Positions 10,947 to 22,200 of a stretch of DNA of 64,000 nucleotides are shown one piece after another. Each line of letters opens with the position of its first letter. Positions within the stretch are counted from its first letter, which is position 1. Origin of the DNA: Adiantum capillus-veneris (Eukaryota > Streptophyta > Polypodiopsida > Polypodiales > Pteridaceae); contig CM043952.1 in NCBI GenBank assembly GCA_014529385.2, positions 150,315,057 to 150,379,056 of the forward strand. Direction: 5' to 3'. The position numbers were made by a program, and so were the translations under genes. The notes beneath the pieces are model-generated. The model did not search any database and was not told where the DNA came from. It saw only the letters and a program-made list of their open reading frames with translations.

Positions 10947-11590
10947 GTGATCCTACCATCACAACGAGGAACCTTCAAGCCCATTACAGATTCTCAAGAG
11001 CTTCAAGAACTCATGTCCACACCAGTGAGAACGCTAACATTGGCTGAACTGCTAAAAATTAGACCACACATGTGGAGAGATGTTGGGAAATGTCTTGAGA
11101 AAATGGGAATCAAAAACCTAGTTGAGACCCTAAACTGAGAGATGGAGGAGTGAAACCAGCCCAAATATAATGCAAAGCCAATTCCAATAAACAAAGTCGG
11201 TGATTACTATGAAGATGAAGAAGGGAACACAACACTGCCCATAGTGTATCAAGGAAAAGAAACCATTACAATCCTGGATACTGAGCAGGGGTTGCCATTG
11301 CTACTAAACTGATTTGGGAAAAATGGGGAAAACCTGCCCTTCAAAGAACACGAATGAAGCTGTAGCTAGTTGATGGCTATATTGCAAAGCCTATTGGTAT
11401 CCTGGAATAATTGGTAATGATTTCTTGTGGGATTGAGCATGAATATACATTTGCGATAGTAGATTTCGGTATTGAGAATAACTACAATGTTATCCTAGGA
11501 AGGCCGTTCATGTGCAAGTTAAAGATGGGTCAAGATTGGAGTATGATCATATTTACTTGGGCCACACGAAGACCACTACCCCCGCATTAG
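10947..11590 (+). pseudogene. Retropepsin of the outer Ty3 element, broken
   Basis: The segment reads TPVRTLTLAELLKIRPHMW, then EDEEGNTTLPIVYQGKETIT, then the active-site region ILDT, where the expected D-[ST]-G is lost to a frameshift (D-T-E-Q). In the shifted frame follow IWEKWGKPALQRTRMKL, stops, and the flap/C-terminal part ending in VILGRPFM, a classic retropepsin ILGR motif. An active enzyme would cleave the gag-pol polyprotein. Stops and the lost active-site triplet show it is dead. Confidence 0.75.
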
Positions 11591-12620
11591 TTTAAGTGAC
11601 TACATCTATAGAGATGTACGGAAAACACCCGTAGAAGACGTTGATTCGGTGATTTCTATAGAGCCTGAGGTACCTATGTGGTTGACCTTTAAAGCTCACG
11701 TGTGGAGCCTCAGATTGTGATAGTTTTGTCAAAGACAAGCGCAAACAAGAGAGACCTTTTATAGATTTTGACTATATATCAAATCCTTTTCCTGAAGAGA
11801 GAATGGAACCCTTAGAGTGGACTCAAATTTTGGCCACCGTAGATGTGCGTGTCAATGAGATCACACCTACCAAGTTTTTTGACCAAAATGTTCTAGACTT
11901 GGTTCCTTTTTGCATGATCAAGGTGAATCCAGAAAGTGATAACCGGGGAACAATTGGGAATAATGAAGTGATATGAGAATTAGGGATTGAAATGTAGTGC
12001 TTGCGTATCCAGGATAAGATTTCTATTCAAGATTTTACCATGGACAGTGATTCAAGCCACATCCTAAAGGGTGATAGGGAGCCAAGTAATGAATGTTACT
12101 ATGATACCCTTGATACTCAGGATACTTGGAACTTAGTGCAGATGATGAAAAAGTAGAAGTTCATGAAAGTGATCCCAAAACAAAATTTGAAAAGTTATTT
12201 TATTTTCCAAATCAAAGACCTAGGAGACAACAAAGGTACAAGAACAAGCGCAAAAAAAGGAGGGTAACAAACAACCCAATGCCATATCTTGATGGGAGAC
12301 ATTCTTAAGTTGAGATTAGTGGGGGCTCTTGGTTGAATAAAGAACAAAGTAACTGGAAAACCCTCAACACCTTCTCAACCAAATAAATTGAAACAAAAAA
12401 AAAAAGACAAATGAAAAAACCTCACAAGGAACGAGCCTAGATAGACAAAGGTTGAGAAAAAAAAAGAAATATGATGAGCTGAAACAAACATTGAAAGAGG
12501 TGTGGACAACAAAAATGGAGAGTAAATACAAAAAAGGGGAAGAGTTAGAAAAGGACTGAATAAGTGTACCTTCTTTTTACAAAGAAGTACACTATTCAGG
12601 ATCAAAAAATCATTATTGAA
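11591..12620 (+). pseudogene. Protease-RT linker of the outer Ty3 element
   Basis: Readable but broken acidic sequence (ISNPFPEERMEPLEWTQIL, then VNEITPTKFFDQNVLDLVPF, then DSDSSHILKGDREPSNECYY) joins protease to RT. The short frame at 12126-12308 is its basic tail. No catalytic domain is seen. 12310-12620 is A-rich and carries little. Confidence 0.4.
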
Positions 12621-12629
12621 TAGTGAGGA

Positions 12630-13470
12630 AGAAGGCTGAACCGAAAATATCTTATGATGGACTTGAGGATGCTAATAGAATAGATCTAGTAGAGTCGGGA
12701 GAAGAACCTAAACCTGCTATATTGTTATGGATCTATCTCATGATGAGAAGGAGTTATTGATTCAAATGCTCAAGGAGTATAAGGATGTGTTCAATTGGTC
12801 TTATAAGGACTTGAAGAGGGTTGATCACTTCATCTATCAGCATATAATTCCTTGAAAGCCGGATGCTAAAGCCACAAAGACAATACCCTTACACTTACAA
12901 TGTAACCTTTGCAAAGAAAATCAAAGAGGAGATTGATAAGTTAAAGAAATCTGAATTCATTAACAAAATTGAACACAGCGATTGGGTGTCCCCAATTGTG
13001 GTGTTACCTAAGAAGAACAAAAAGTTGAGATTGAGAGTCAATATAAAAAAAGTGAATGCAATTACCATCCGTGACAGTTATCCTCTTCCCATTACTGAAC
13101 TTGTCTTGGAAAGAGTAGTAGGGAAGTGCGCATGTAGCTTTTTGGATGGATTTTTAGGTTATAATCGATTGGCTATTAAACCAAAATATAATCACAAAAT
13201 AGCCATTGTTACTAAGTGGGGTATTTTTTCATATCAAGTGATGCCTTTTGGGCTGACAAATACACTGGCCACCTTCCAAAGACTCATGGCTCATGCTTTC
13301 AGAGAATACTTGCGTGTATTTTTGGAAATCTATATGGATGATCTATGTATGCACTCAATGTTATAGGAAGACCATATTGAGCTTCTAAAAAGAGTGTTTG
13401 GGAAATGTCTCACCTATCGAATTTGTCTTAATTCAAAAAATGTGTTTTCATCGTTAGACAGGGAAAAATC
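12630..13470 (+). pseudogene. Ty3-type reverse transcriptase, broken
   Basis: Reading starts with ISYDGLEDANRIDLVESGEE and MLKEYKDVFNWSYKDLK, crosses stops, then a 167-codon open frame (12863-13366) carries the RT core: SPIVVLPKKNKKLRLRVN, SFLDGFLGYNRLAI, YQVMPFGLTNTLATFQRLM and the catalytic box IYMDDLCMHS (YMDD). These are the conserved Ty3 RT blocks, but the usual D in the LDGFxGYNQ block region and flanking residues vary. The frame ends at a TAG right after the thumb begins. It would copy element RNA into cDNA. Now inactive. Confidence 0.9.
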
Positions 13471-14140
13471 GTGCGTCATATTGTATCAGCCAATGGAATA
13501 TCCATGGTTATGGATGAAATCAAGGTGATTGCGGATATGCCACGTCCAAAGACATTGAGAGAGGTTCAATCATTCATGAGACATTGTGGATACTATTGTA
13601 AGTTTATCTACATGTTTGCAATCATTGCTAAACCTCTCTATTGTTTGATTGTGACATTTGATTGGACAAAATACTATGAGGAATCATTTCAGAAATTGAA
13701 ACAAGCATTGGAATCATCATCAATTCTTAAAGCAACAAATTGGAGCAAGATCTTTCATGTCTATGTGGATGCATCTGCTTTTGCCATTGGATGTATCTTG
13801 GCACAACCTAGTGAAGCGACTATGGATTTTCCCATATGCTATACTAGTCATCAAGTGAACAATGCTGAATGGAATTACACAACTATGGAAAGGGAAGGAT
13901 TAGAAATGGTTTATGCTGTGAAGAAATTCAGGCATTATCTCCTAGCCAATCAATTCATTTTTTTGTGGATCATCAAACACTGTTGTATTTGCTCAACAAC
14001 CAATCAATACAGGCCGAATAGTAAGATGGTTCATCATCTTGCTAGAGTTTGATTTCATTGTTGTGGTAAAAAAGGGGACAACCCATCAAGAGGTTGATTG
14101 CCTTTTTTGGCTAATAAACTAAGAGAACCCACAAGGAGTT
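13471..14140 (+). pseudogene. RT connection and RNase H of the outer Ty3 element
   Basis: A 193-codon frame (13471-14052) carries the RT tether (MPRPKTLREVQSFMRHCGYY; FDWTKYYEESFQKLKQAL) and then RNase H: FHVYVDASAFAIGCILAQP with the first catalytic Asp, and NYTTMEREGLEMVYAVKKFRHYL with the catalytic Glu region. A frameshift near 13985 breaks the last part (FLW then IKHCCIC). The linker to integrase follows with stops. Confidence 0.85.
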
Positions 14141-14239
14141 GAAGATGACTTGCCATATGCATATCTCTGTAACCTAAAAATGATACCTAGATGGAGTGAG
14201 AGTGTAATCCCACTTATAATTATAGGACAATTTTGTCGA

Positions 14240-15572
14240 TAGACCAAGAGAGACCAGCTAACACACAATTGATTGAGCAAAGCAGTTCTTTTGAATTGCC
14301 TAGCGGATAACTATATCATAGAGGCACGGATGGTATCTTGTGATTGTGTATTGAAGCCTCTGATATTACTTTGTACCTAAAAGAAGCACATGTCAGAATG
14401 GACTTCACCCCATCATGGGAAAATCAGGACCTACCAAAACTTGATGAGAATGGGAGTTTTTTGGCCTAGTATGAAATTTGATGCACAAATGCATGTTAAG
14501 AATTGTAAATCACATACATGCGAAATCCCTAAGGAGTATGCTACACTATTTTAGGTGAACATAGCACCTCATTGGAGTAAGTATATTTTGGATTGTTTGA
14601 ACGAGGTTCCTTTTCGTGCGAACATGTCCAAAACCAAGATAAAAGCAATCCAAACTGAAGCACAATCGTCTGATTTGATTGGCAACCAGTTGTACAAGCA
14701 TTGCAAAGATAATCAACTCAAAATTTGTGCATCAAAAAGTGAATATTTGCCTATCTTGCAAGAAGCACATTCAAGGCAAGTGGGAGTTCATTTTTTTGCT
14801 GAAAAAAAGACTAAGGCTATAATGTTTGCCAAAATTTGGTGGCCTACACTCTTCATGGATGTTGAAGCATACGTGAAGTGGTGTGATAAATTCCAGAGAA
14901 CAAAATTTCCACTCAAAAAGGATGAAATGCCTATGGGACCAATGATAGGAGTACACACGTTTGTAAACTAGGCTCCAAATTTTGGGGGTCCCATAGCACC
15001 ACCGGCTTATAGAACTCATGTAGAGTATATTATAGTTGCTACAGACTATTTAACCAAGTGGGTTCAGGCCAAAGCCACACAAAATAATGATGCACGTACT
15101 ACGACACAATTCTTGTATGAAAATGTTTTCACACGTTACGGTTTGCCTATTGAAATTGTCAGTGATTAAGGGACAAATTTGTTAATGAAGTCATTGATTG
15201 ATGAGCTCATAGTCATACAAAAAAAGTTAGATCTGTATCACCCATAGGCTAATGGTCAAGCCAAGAGTACCAACAAAGTCTTGTGTACAATTCTAATTAA
15301 AATTGTGAACGACAATAGATTGGATTGGGATAAAAAATTGCACATTGTTGTTTGGGCCTATAACTACATACAAGAATGTTCTAGGGACTACACCTTATAA
15401 CATGGTGTTTGAACTTAATGCAATTTTACCCATAGAGTTTCTGATTTCGACCTTGCACATAGCAAATAAACTTGAGTGGACTAGACATGAATGGTCTAAC
15501 TGGTTGGACAACCTAGAGAAGTTGGATGAAATTAGGTTAAGGGTAGAAGTCACAATATATTCCAAAAAATGA
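14240..15572 (+). pseudogene. Integrase of the outer Ty3 element, catalytic Glu lost
   Basis: The zinc-binding part is in the 138-codon frame 14555-14971: H and H near HSRQVGVH, then CDKF where the second Cys of CxxC is replaced by Phe. The core follows in pieces: VATDYLTKW (first Asp, ~15042), VSD-stop-GTN (second Asp at ~15164, Gln codon now TAA) and HP-stop-ANGQAKSTNKVL, where the catalytic Glu is Lys (AAG at ~15263). The frame 15345-15572 holds the end of the core (TPYNMVFELNAILPIEF). An upstream partial duplicate of the zinc region may lie at 14380-14550. It cannot be active as it stands. Confidence 0.85.
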
Positions 15573-16007
15573 TGCATAGAAGAGTTTCATGAAAATCATG
15601 TAAAGTCCAAGGACTTTGCTCTAAGAGATTATGTGCTTGTTTACACTCTCAACCGAAAAACCAAGAAATTGAAAAAGCGAGGAATGGGACCATTCACGTT
15701 TCATTGTCTATCACCGAGTGGGGCCATTAAGATTGCTACATTGGATGGACAAAAAATGCCAAATTGGATCAATGGATGCATGAAAGAATATCACTTGCCA
15801 CTGACTCAAGAAATTCTTGAAAGGGAAAATGCAGCTAGCCATGAGCTAGAAATAGAAAAGAAAAGTAGGATCTTGAAATTCAATAGGCAGGACAAGAAGC
15901 CAAAGAGTGTGCAACAAAGAGAAAACAGAGAAAAGGACATTCCCAGATGCATAAGACTATGTAGATTCATCATATTACAAGCCTTGAAGAAGATGAAAAA
16001 AATGTAG
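15573..16007 (+). pseudogene. Integrase C-terminal region
   Basis: After a stop, 15633-16007 is open and reads YTLNRKTKKLKKRGMGPFTF and GAIKIATLDGQKMPNWINGC, the GPF/Y-like SH3 fold and tail typical of Ty3 integrases. A charged lysine/glutamate tail follows. No chromodomain is visible. Confidence 0.7.
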
Positions 16008-16480
16008 GCCCATATATTTTCGCAAAGCTAGGAGCCAACATGGTACCTATTCATACACTGGTCAACATCAATGTGCATTTGAATACAATCAGTTGGAATC
16101 TATACCAGAAGATGCTAGAGTTGGTCATACAACCTTTGAAAAGAACATGTATAGGATTCAATGGGATCGTAAGTATTGCTACCAGCTATGTGGAGATCAT
16201 GATATGCATCAATGGATACCAATGTCCCCATAATTTCTTTGTGCTACTACTATATGCCTTTGATAATTAGCTAATACTTGGTACACCATGGCAATGCAAA
16301 TACAAAGATTATATACATTGGTCCGACAACCAAGTGTATTTTACAACTAATAACCATGTAATGTATGCCAATTTTGCTTCCATGGAAGTGACCAGGTATC
16401 TTTTTGAGAATGCCAGCAACAAAACCAAGGAATTGGCTAGCAGTTTCACTGTGATAGAGACAGAATAGTCAACATCAGAC
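16008..16480 (+). pseudogene. Second retropepsin-like segment after integrase
   Basis: The reading goes AKLGANMVPIHTLVNINVHL and NTISWNLYQKM, then VIQPLKRTCIGFNGI, SIATSYVEIMICINGYQCPHNFFVL, a TAG, and LILGTPWQCKY. The order (hydrophobic strand before the active-site turn, NTIS, central strand with ICINGxxxxHxFxVL, then ILGxPW) is that of retropepsins. The position of the catalytic D-[ST]-G holds N-I-N, so it is inactive or decayed. It lies downstream of integrase, where a protease is not expected, and is clearly different from the protease at 10947-11590. Confidence 0.6.
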
Positions 16481-17349
16481 ACAACAAGTACAAAGGCTAT
16501 TGATAGCCTGGCAGTTGCAACTGCCAGTGATGATCCACTCTCCTTGTACAAGTCATGAATTACCCATCACCTATTTTGGAAGAACAACCACCTATCACCA
16601 AGCGGGTCTCAAAAACTTTCCAGACATTTTAGAACAGAAAACAAAGCAAATGTGGATACCCAAACAGAGAGGTGCTCAAGTAAAGTCAAAGCAATCCAAA
16701 GTCCCCTCTACATGGTAGATCTGGATACCTAAAGGAACTCCCCAAATTTAAGGAAACCCTCTGTGGATTTCCAAAAATTGACTACAAGGTTTATCTCCAA
16801 AAAAATGACAACGATATTTCTCCATAACTACTGCAACTCAGAATGTTAGGTGACCTATTCAATTTTAAAATCACGAACACTTAGAGACACAAAAATGTGG
16901 ATATTGAAGCCCAAGGCCATATCACAATTGAAAAATTATCCAAAGCAACAAGATTTTCCAAAACCACAACCCACCAAGATGATTTGCAACCACCACAATA
17001 CTCTTCCAAGTCAACACCCGCTACAATGGTATGGTGTCCTAAAAAAAGGAAACATTCTTTTGACTATTTGTCAAGGAGCAATTGAGCTACAACACTTACT
17101 AAATGGTAAATGCTCATTAACAACAAAACAAATGAACCTCGTCGTTGAATGCCCTTAAGAAAATTGCTTAAGACCCACCTCTTGTACAACATAAAATTTT
17201 TCTTGCATTGATCGAGTATGCATACACAGGGTCACTTTCACAACCTTGCATAAGGCACTACCCATGCATAGCACAACCCTGATGACACATTGTCATCTAG
17301 GAGTACTTCGACTAGGAGGGGGAGGCATTCTAAAAACAAACCCAAAAAT
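16481..17349 (+). other. 3' region of the outer Ty3 element, low-complexity frames
   Basis: Frames at 16500-16718, 16850-17158 and 16897-17085 repeat the theme W-I-P-K (MWIPKQRG, IWIPKGTPQI) and are rich in K, Q, T and P. No domain is recognised. They may be the decayed C-terminal tail of the pol or of the second protease-like ORF. Confidence 0.35.
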
Positions 17350-17364
17350 AAAGAAGAAAAGGGC
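17350..17364 (+). other. Polypurine tract before LTR
   Basis: AAAGAAGAAAAGGGC lies two bases before a TG that opens an LTR at 17367. This is the expected plus-strand primer position at the 3' end of the Ty3 element. Confidence 0.55.
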
Positions 17365-17377
17365 TATGTTTTATTGA

Positions 17378-17390
17378 CACTACAAGAGGT
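17378..17390 (+). repeat. CACTA left terminal inverted repeat
   Basis: CACTACAAGAGGT, identical over 13 bases to the complement of the right end. Flanked outside by TGA at 17375-17377. The transposase binds and cuts here. Confidence 0.95.
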
Positions 17391-17399
17391 ACTTCACAT

Positions 17400-17545
17400 T
17401 AGGGACGCTCGCATTGTGATGCTCAAAAGTGAAAATCCACGGCGTCTCTATGAGCATCACTATGGGCATCGCTATTTTCTTTGTTACATGCGACACTCAT
17501 AGCAATGCTCATAGAGACACTCATAGCGACGCTGACAGGGGTAAA
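17400..17545 (+). repeat. CACTA left subterminal repeats
   Basis: Clustered variants of ATAGCGACGCT and its complement (GGGACGCTC, GGCGTCTCTATGAGCATC, GGGCATCGCTAT, CATAGCGACGCTGA). In En/Spm elements such subterminal motifs are the binding sites of the TNPA protein. The same motif is denser at the right end (40990-41215). Confidence 0.75.
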
Positions 17546-17613
17546 AAATAAACCAAGAGTGCCAAAAACTCAGATCTCAGATCTGAGTTTTGACGCTCAA
17601 GCAAAAGAGGTAA

Positions 17614-17644
17614 ACCCATGCTCTCCCTTTCTCTCTCTCTTTCT

Positions 17645-17690
<46 letters not shown>

Positions 17691-17759
17691 ACACATGAGG
17701 AGAGGAAGGAGAGCCAAGTATGTTCCTTCCCTACTGTCTCTCATGTTCCCTTTCCCTCT

Positions 17760-17822
<63 letters not shown>

Positions 17823-17828
17823 TGTGTC

Positions 17829-17871
<43 letters not shown>

Positions 17872-17922
17872 AAAGAGAAAGAGAGGGGGAGAAGACGAAA
17901 AGAGAGAGGTAAGGGGAGAAAA

Positions 17923-17978
<56 letters not shown>

Positions 17979-18050
17979 AAGAGAAAGAGAGGGGGAGAAG
18001 ACGAAAAGAGAGAGGTAAGGGGAGAAAACAAAGAGAGAGAGAGAGATTAA
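17614..18050. repeat. Compound microsatellite cluster
   Basis: In order: CT-rich run, poly-C of ~31 (17646-17676), (AC)n to 17694, (TC)n around 17757-17790, (AC)n to ~17820, (GA)n 17831-17868, then a ~60-bp block (ACAAAGAGAAAGAGAGG... to GGGAGAAAACAAAG) that recurs at ~17870-17930 and ~17977-18033 with (GA)n between and after. Long Ser-Leu or Arg-Glu frames on either strand here are artefacts. Confidence 0.95.
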
Positions 18051-18064
18051 AAAAGTAGAGAAAA

Positions 18065-18720
18065 TATGAAATAAAATGTTATATTAAAATTTAGGGTTGG
18101 GTTAGATTTAAAATTATATTTAATTAAAATTAGGTTAGATTAAGATCTAAGATTACATTTAACTTATATAGATTTAGGTTAGATTTATGTTTATGTGGAG
18201 TTTAAGATTAGGCTAGATTTAGATTTATGTTAGATTTAAAATTAGGACAATATTTAAAATTAGCTAGGTTAGATTTGAGTTAGATTACATGTAGGTTTAG
18301 GATTTAAGATTGGATTAGATTTAGGTTTATGTTGGGTTTAAGATCAGATTAGATTTAGATTTAAGATTAGATTAGATTTAGATTTAAATTAGATTACATT
18401 TAGGTTTATGTTAGATTTAAGATTAGATTAATTTAGGTTTATGTTGAGTTTAAGATTAGATTAGATTTAGATTTAGATTTATGTTAGATTTAAGGTTAGA
18501 TTAGATGTAGGTTAGATTTTAGGGCATGTCAACGAAAGCTTTTCCTAAAGAGAAAACACTAGTTACACAACAATATGTATATTTCCATCAAAATCTGACA
18601 CCTATTAACTCACCACCTAACCATGTTCAATTAGCTCAGAATCACCGTATGTTCAATTAGGTTAGATTTAAGATTAGATTTTGGATTTAATTTTTATATT
18701 AAAGTCTAACTTCGAGATTA
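18065..18720. repeat. Degenerate telomere-like minisatellite (TTTAGATTAGA)
   Basis: Some 600 bases built of TTTAGGTTAGATTT, AGATTAGATTTAGA and related words with a 6-7-base beat, interrupted at ~18530-18650 by ordinary sequence and resuming at 18655-18690. It starts with ATTTAGGGTTGGG, containing one plant telomere unit TTTAGGG. It has no coding content. It lies inside the CACTA element, so it is not a chromosome end. Confidence 0.8.
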
Positions 18721-19104
18721 CGGAAAAAATTAGAGTTAGGCGAACGGTGATCCCTCTCTTCCTCTCTACGGATGCGACCTTAAGTTGGAAAGCTTTCAAC
18801 GGCATGCTACTCAGATTGGAGGCCAACATGTAATGTGAGAAGTAATCCCTCGAACAAGGATCTGCTGTGAAGAGATGTTAAGATACTGTGAATTGCTACA
18901 ACTAGAGAAGAGGCAAAGGGGTTTTGTCCACTACATACACTATCATGTAGACGTGGGTGTGTAGATTTCTCGTACCCACAAATATAGGCATTGACCAATA
19001 AAGACGAGATTATAACCCGGTGGTTCTAATCTCCGTGCACCTCTAGACCGAGGTGTGCGGGGATAAGACATGACTAGAAAATGTGAGGTAGTTTACAGTG
19101 TGAA

Positions 19105-19178
<74 letters not shown>

Positions 19179-19244
19179 TAAAAGATTGAGGATGCCAATA
19201 GAAGATTAAATTTATGTCCAGGTTATAAGTTTTCTACATTCATT
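18721..19244 (+). other. CACTA leader with (GA)n microsatellite
   Basis: Non-coding sequence between the minisatellite and the transposase gene. It holds a (GA)n run at 19107-19177 (~36 units) and probably the transposase 5' untranslated region. A splice-acceptor-like TGTCCAG precedes the first Met region near 19245. Confidence 0.5.
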
Positions 19245-22200
19245 ATGAGTAGTGACGAGGATGTGGGAATGTCCACCGAAACACCTATCTCTCAACAAGG
19301 ATCTTATGTTCTTGTAATCAATACAAGCATGCTGTGCGATGGACAAGACATGTTTCTTTGCAGCACGTTTGCGAATTTGGAGAGTTTGATCCATCTATTA
19401 TAGATCAAGTTGTTGCCAATTATAACTCGTCGGACTCTGACACTGGCCAACAGGCAGCAATCTTGCAACCCAATAGACGTGTCGCAGGTGCTTTGGTCAA
19501 GCAGCATACGTGAGGCCACAAGATGTAGCCTCTGACAGCTTGGAGGATGATCATGCAGACGACATTTCCAACGAGGCAATGTTTGAGCCCGAGATCGATG
19601 AAATGATCGAGACGGTCTTGGATTCAGAAAGGATTATCTATGATGATATGAAAAGTGAAGCCGATACGCCATTGTATGATGGAGCACGTGTGGCTAGATT
19701 GAAGGCACTCTTGGTTCTTCTCAACATGCAGGTAAAGTTTGGATGGAGTGACACTAGTGTCACAACACTTTTCAAGTGATCTATTACAATGTGTTTACTT
19801 CAATAAAAAGCTCTAGATGTATAATGATCTGATAGATTACTTACACAAGTGTATCACATTTTTGTTGTTGTGTAGATTACTCAAAGAGCACATACTTCCA
19901 TCTGATAATGTGATGCCAGATTCCAGAGAGGAAGCAAGAAAGATCTTGTGAAACTTGGGGATGGATTATAATTCGATTCTTCACGCTTGTCCTAACGATT
20001 GCATTCTTTTCAGAGGAGAATACATAGACATGGAGAAGTGTTCGAAATGTAATTCCGAGAGATATCGAGTAGATCTCAACGGAACAGAAATTCTACAAAA
20101 GGTTTTGTGACATTTTTCTCTGCTTCTTCGCATCAAGCATTTCTTTGAATGTAAATCCATGGCCACCCTAACATCATGGCACGAGGAGAATAGATCTTCG
20201 GATGGTGTGTTATGGATTCCTACAGATTGTGTGGCTTGGAAACATATAGACGATACATGGCCGGATTTTGCTAGGGAAGCTCAAAATTTGCGCATAGGCC
20301 TGGCTATGGATGGCATAAATCCATTTTGTTAGAGATCAACATCTTACAATGTATGGCCCGTTGTCATTGTCAACTACAACATTCCCCTGTGGTTGACTAC
20401 CAAGAAGGGGCACCTACGGCTAAGCTTGATTGTGTCGGGGCGGTATAAAGTGAAGAATATGGATGTGTATCTTCGTCCACTATTGGAAGAGCTACAACAA
20501 TTGTGGATTGGCATAAAAGTGATGGATATGAGCCAACACACAGGTCGGCATAATGCTTTGATTAGAGGCATTCTAATGTGGACCATGCATGACTATCCCG
20601 GACTAACAGAATGCTCAGGTGATTTACACTCAAACTCAAACACTGTAAATCTTGGTTTTTCTTAAGCGTATCTATTGTCATGTGTATACATGCAGGGCTT
20701 CAAACAAGCGGATAGAGAGCATGTGTCATATGTGGACCTAGAATTAATGCACGTCGGGCACCCTCATTGAAGAAGCAAATCTATGAAGGTCATCAAGTGT
20801 ATCTTCAAGAGAATCATGAGTTACGTGACGGCTTTTTGGGAAGAGAGCCACCGAGGATGTCTGCACAACCATGGCTAGAGTAGAAGGAGATGTGTGATGA
20901 TGGTTTGCCCCTAGGGATGAAGAGACTCTCTATATGGTACGAGTTACCATATTGGTCCAGACTCATGATCAATCACTTACTTGATCCAATGCACATATTC
21001 AAGAATGTGGGTGATTTGCTGTGGGACCATCTGATGGAAAGAACGATACTTTGGGAGCCAGGGTTGACCTTAGAAATGTGGATCGTATGGATCAATATTG
21101 GCCGTAGACAGCACCTGATGGATCGATAAAACTCCCTAAAGTGCCATGGATTTTGACAGGAGCCCAAGAATGCAAAGTAAAAGAGACCATTCGATCTGTG
21201 TGGACCTCCACTGACGTAATACACTCGCTCCGAACGTGTTTCACTAAAGAAGGGAAGCTTACCGGTTTGAAGTCACACGGCTGGCATAAAATGTGTTAGG
21301 TATGTTTGAAGTGGAACATATCATAGTGGAAATTGTGTAACAAATTTGTGTGTGGACTTTAATATCATTGCTAGACGTGTTTTGCATTTTATTTTACCTG
21401 TGGCCATTGAGGGATGTTTGTCTCGTGACGTTCGTAACACAATCTACAAACTTGCAAAGTTTGTGCAATGGATCTCTCAAAAGAAGATCAATGTAGACTC
21501 CATACCATTCACAAAACTAAACACTGTGGAGGTTGTGTGCATGTTCGATAAACACTTTCCTACTACCATGCCAACCATTCAGGTGCATCTTCTTGTTCAC
21601 ATAGTTGATGAGGTGGAAATAGCTGGCACAATACATTCCAAATGGATGTTCTTTTTAGAACGTTTCATGAAAACGCTCAAGGGATATGTGCGTAAGAAGG
21701 CACGTCCGGAGGGTAGCATGGCAGAAGGTTGGCTGGTATCAGAGTCCCTAGTTTACATTAGAGAGTGGCTAGACGGATTTGATAAAGCCCGGGACATAGA
21801 TGCTATGGAAAACCATAGATGATGAGTGCATATCTGGGATTTTCATGTTCAATCTCAGTGTTGAGAATAAGACGACGGAAGATCTAGAGGCTAAAATCAA
21901 CCGATTTTGCATGCTTCACAATCCAGTGATGCAAAAGTGGATTTCACAACACGAGGATGCAAAGCAAGAGCGACAAAGGGCACGAATCGAGTGGAGATGG
22001 GGAAGACGACCGTCGATGCATTATCCGGCGGGTCTGGAGAGCCTACCAACATTCATGAGCTTAAGATGGTTGCACAACAAATTGAAAAGTGCACAACAAT
22101 GCGGTGAAGAAGTGGCCAAGGAGGAGTGGGAGTACTCTTGGGGTTGCACGACCAAGGTAAGTTTGCAATGTACGACTAGCGACTTTCTAGATGTTAGAAT

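Noticed and set aside
16850-17158. Envelope-like gene after the Ty3 integrase
   Set aside because: No signal peptide, membrane segment or glycosylation pattern. The sequence is K/Q/T-rich with repeated W-I-P-K, and the better readable part upstream is retropepsin-like.
17481-18058. Long frames rich in Ser-Leu, Arg-Glu, Thr-His or Pro over 17481-18058
   Set aside because: They translate (GA)n, (TC)n, (AC)n and poly-C tracts. Both strands and several frames are open for that reason alone.
18065-18720. A true telomere or chromosome end
   Set aside because: Repeats are degenerate, short and lie inside a CACTA element with sequence continuing for tens of kilobases on both sides.
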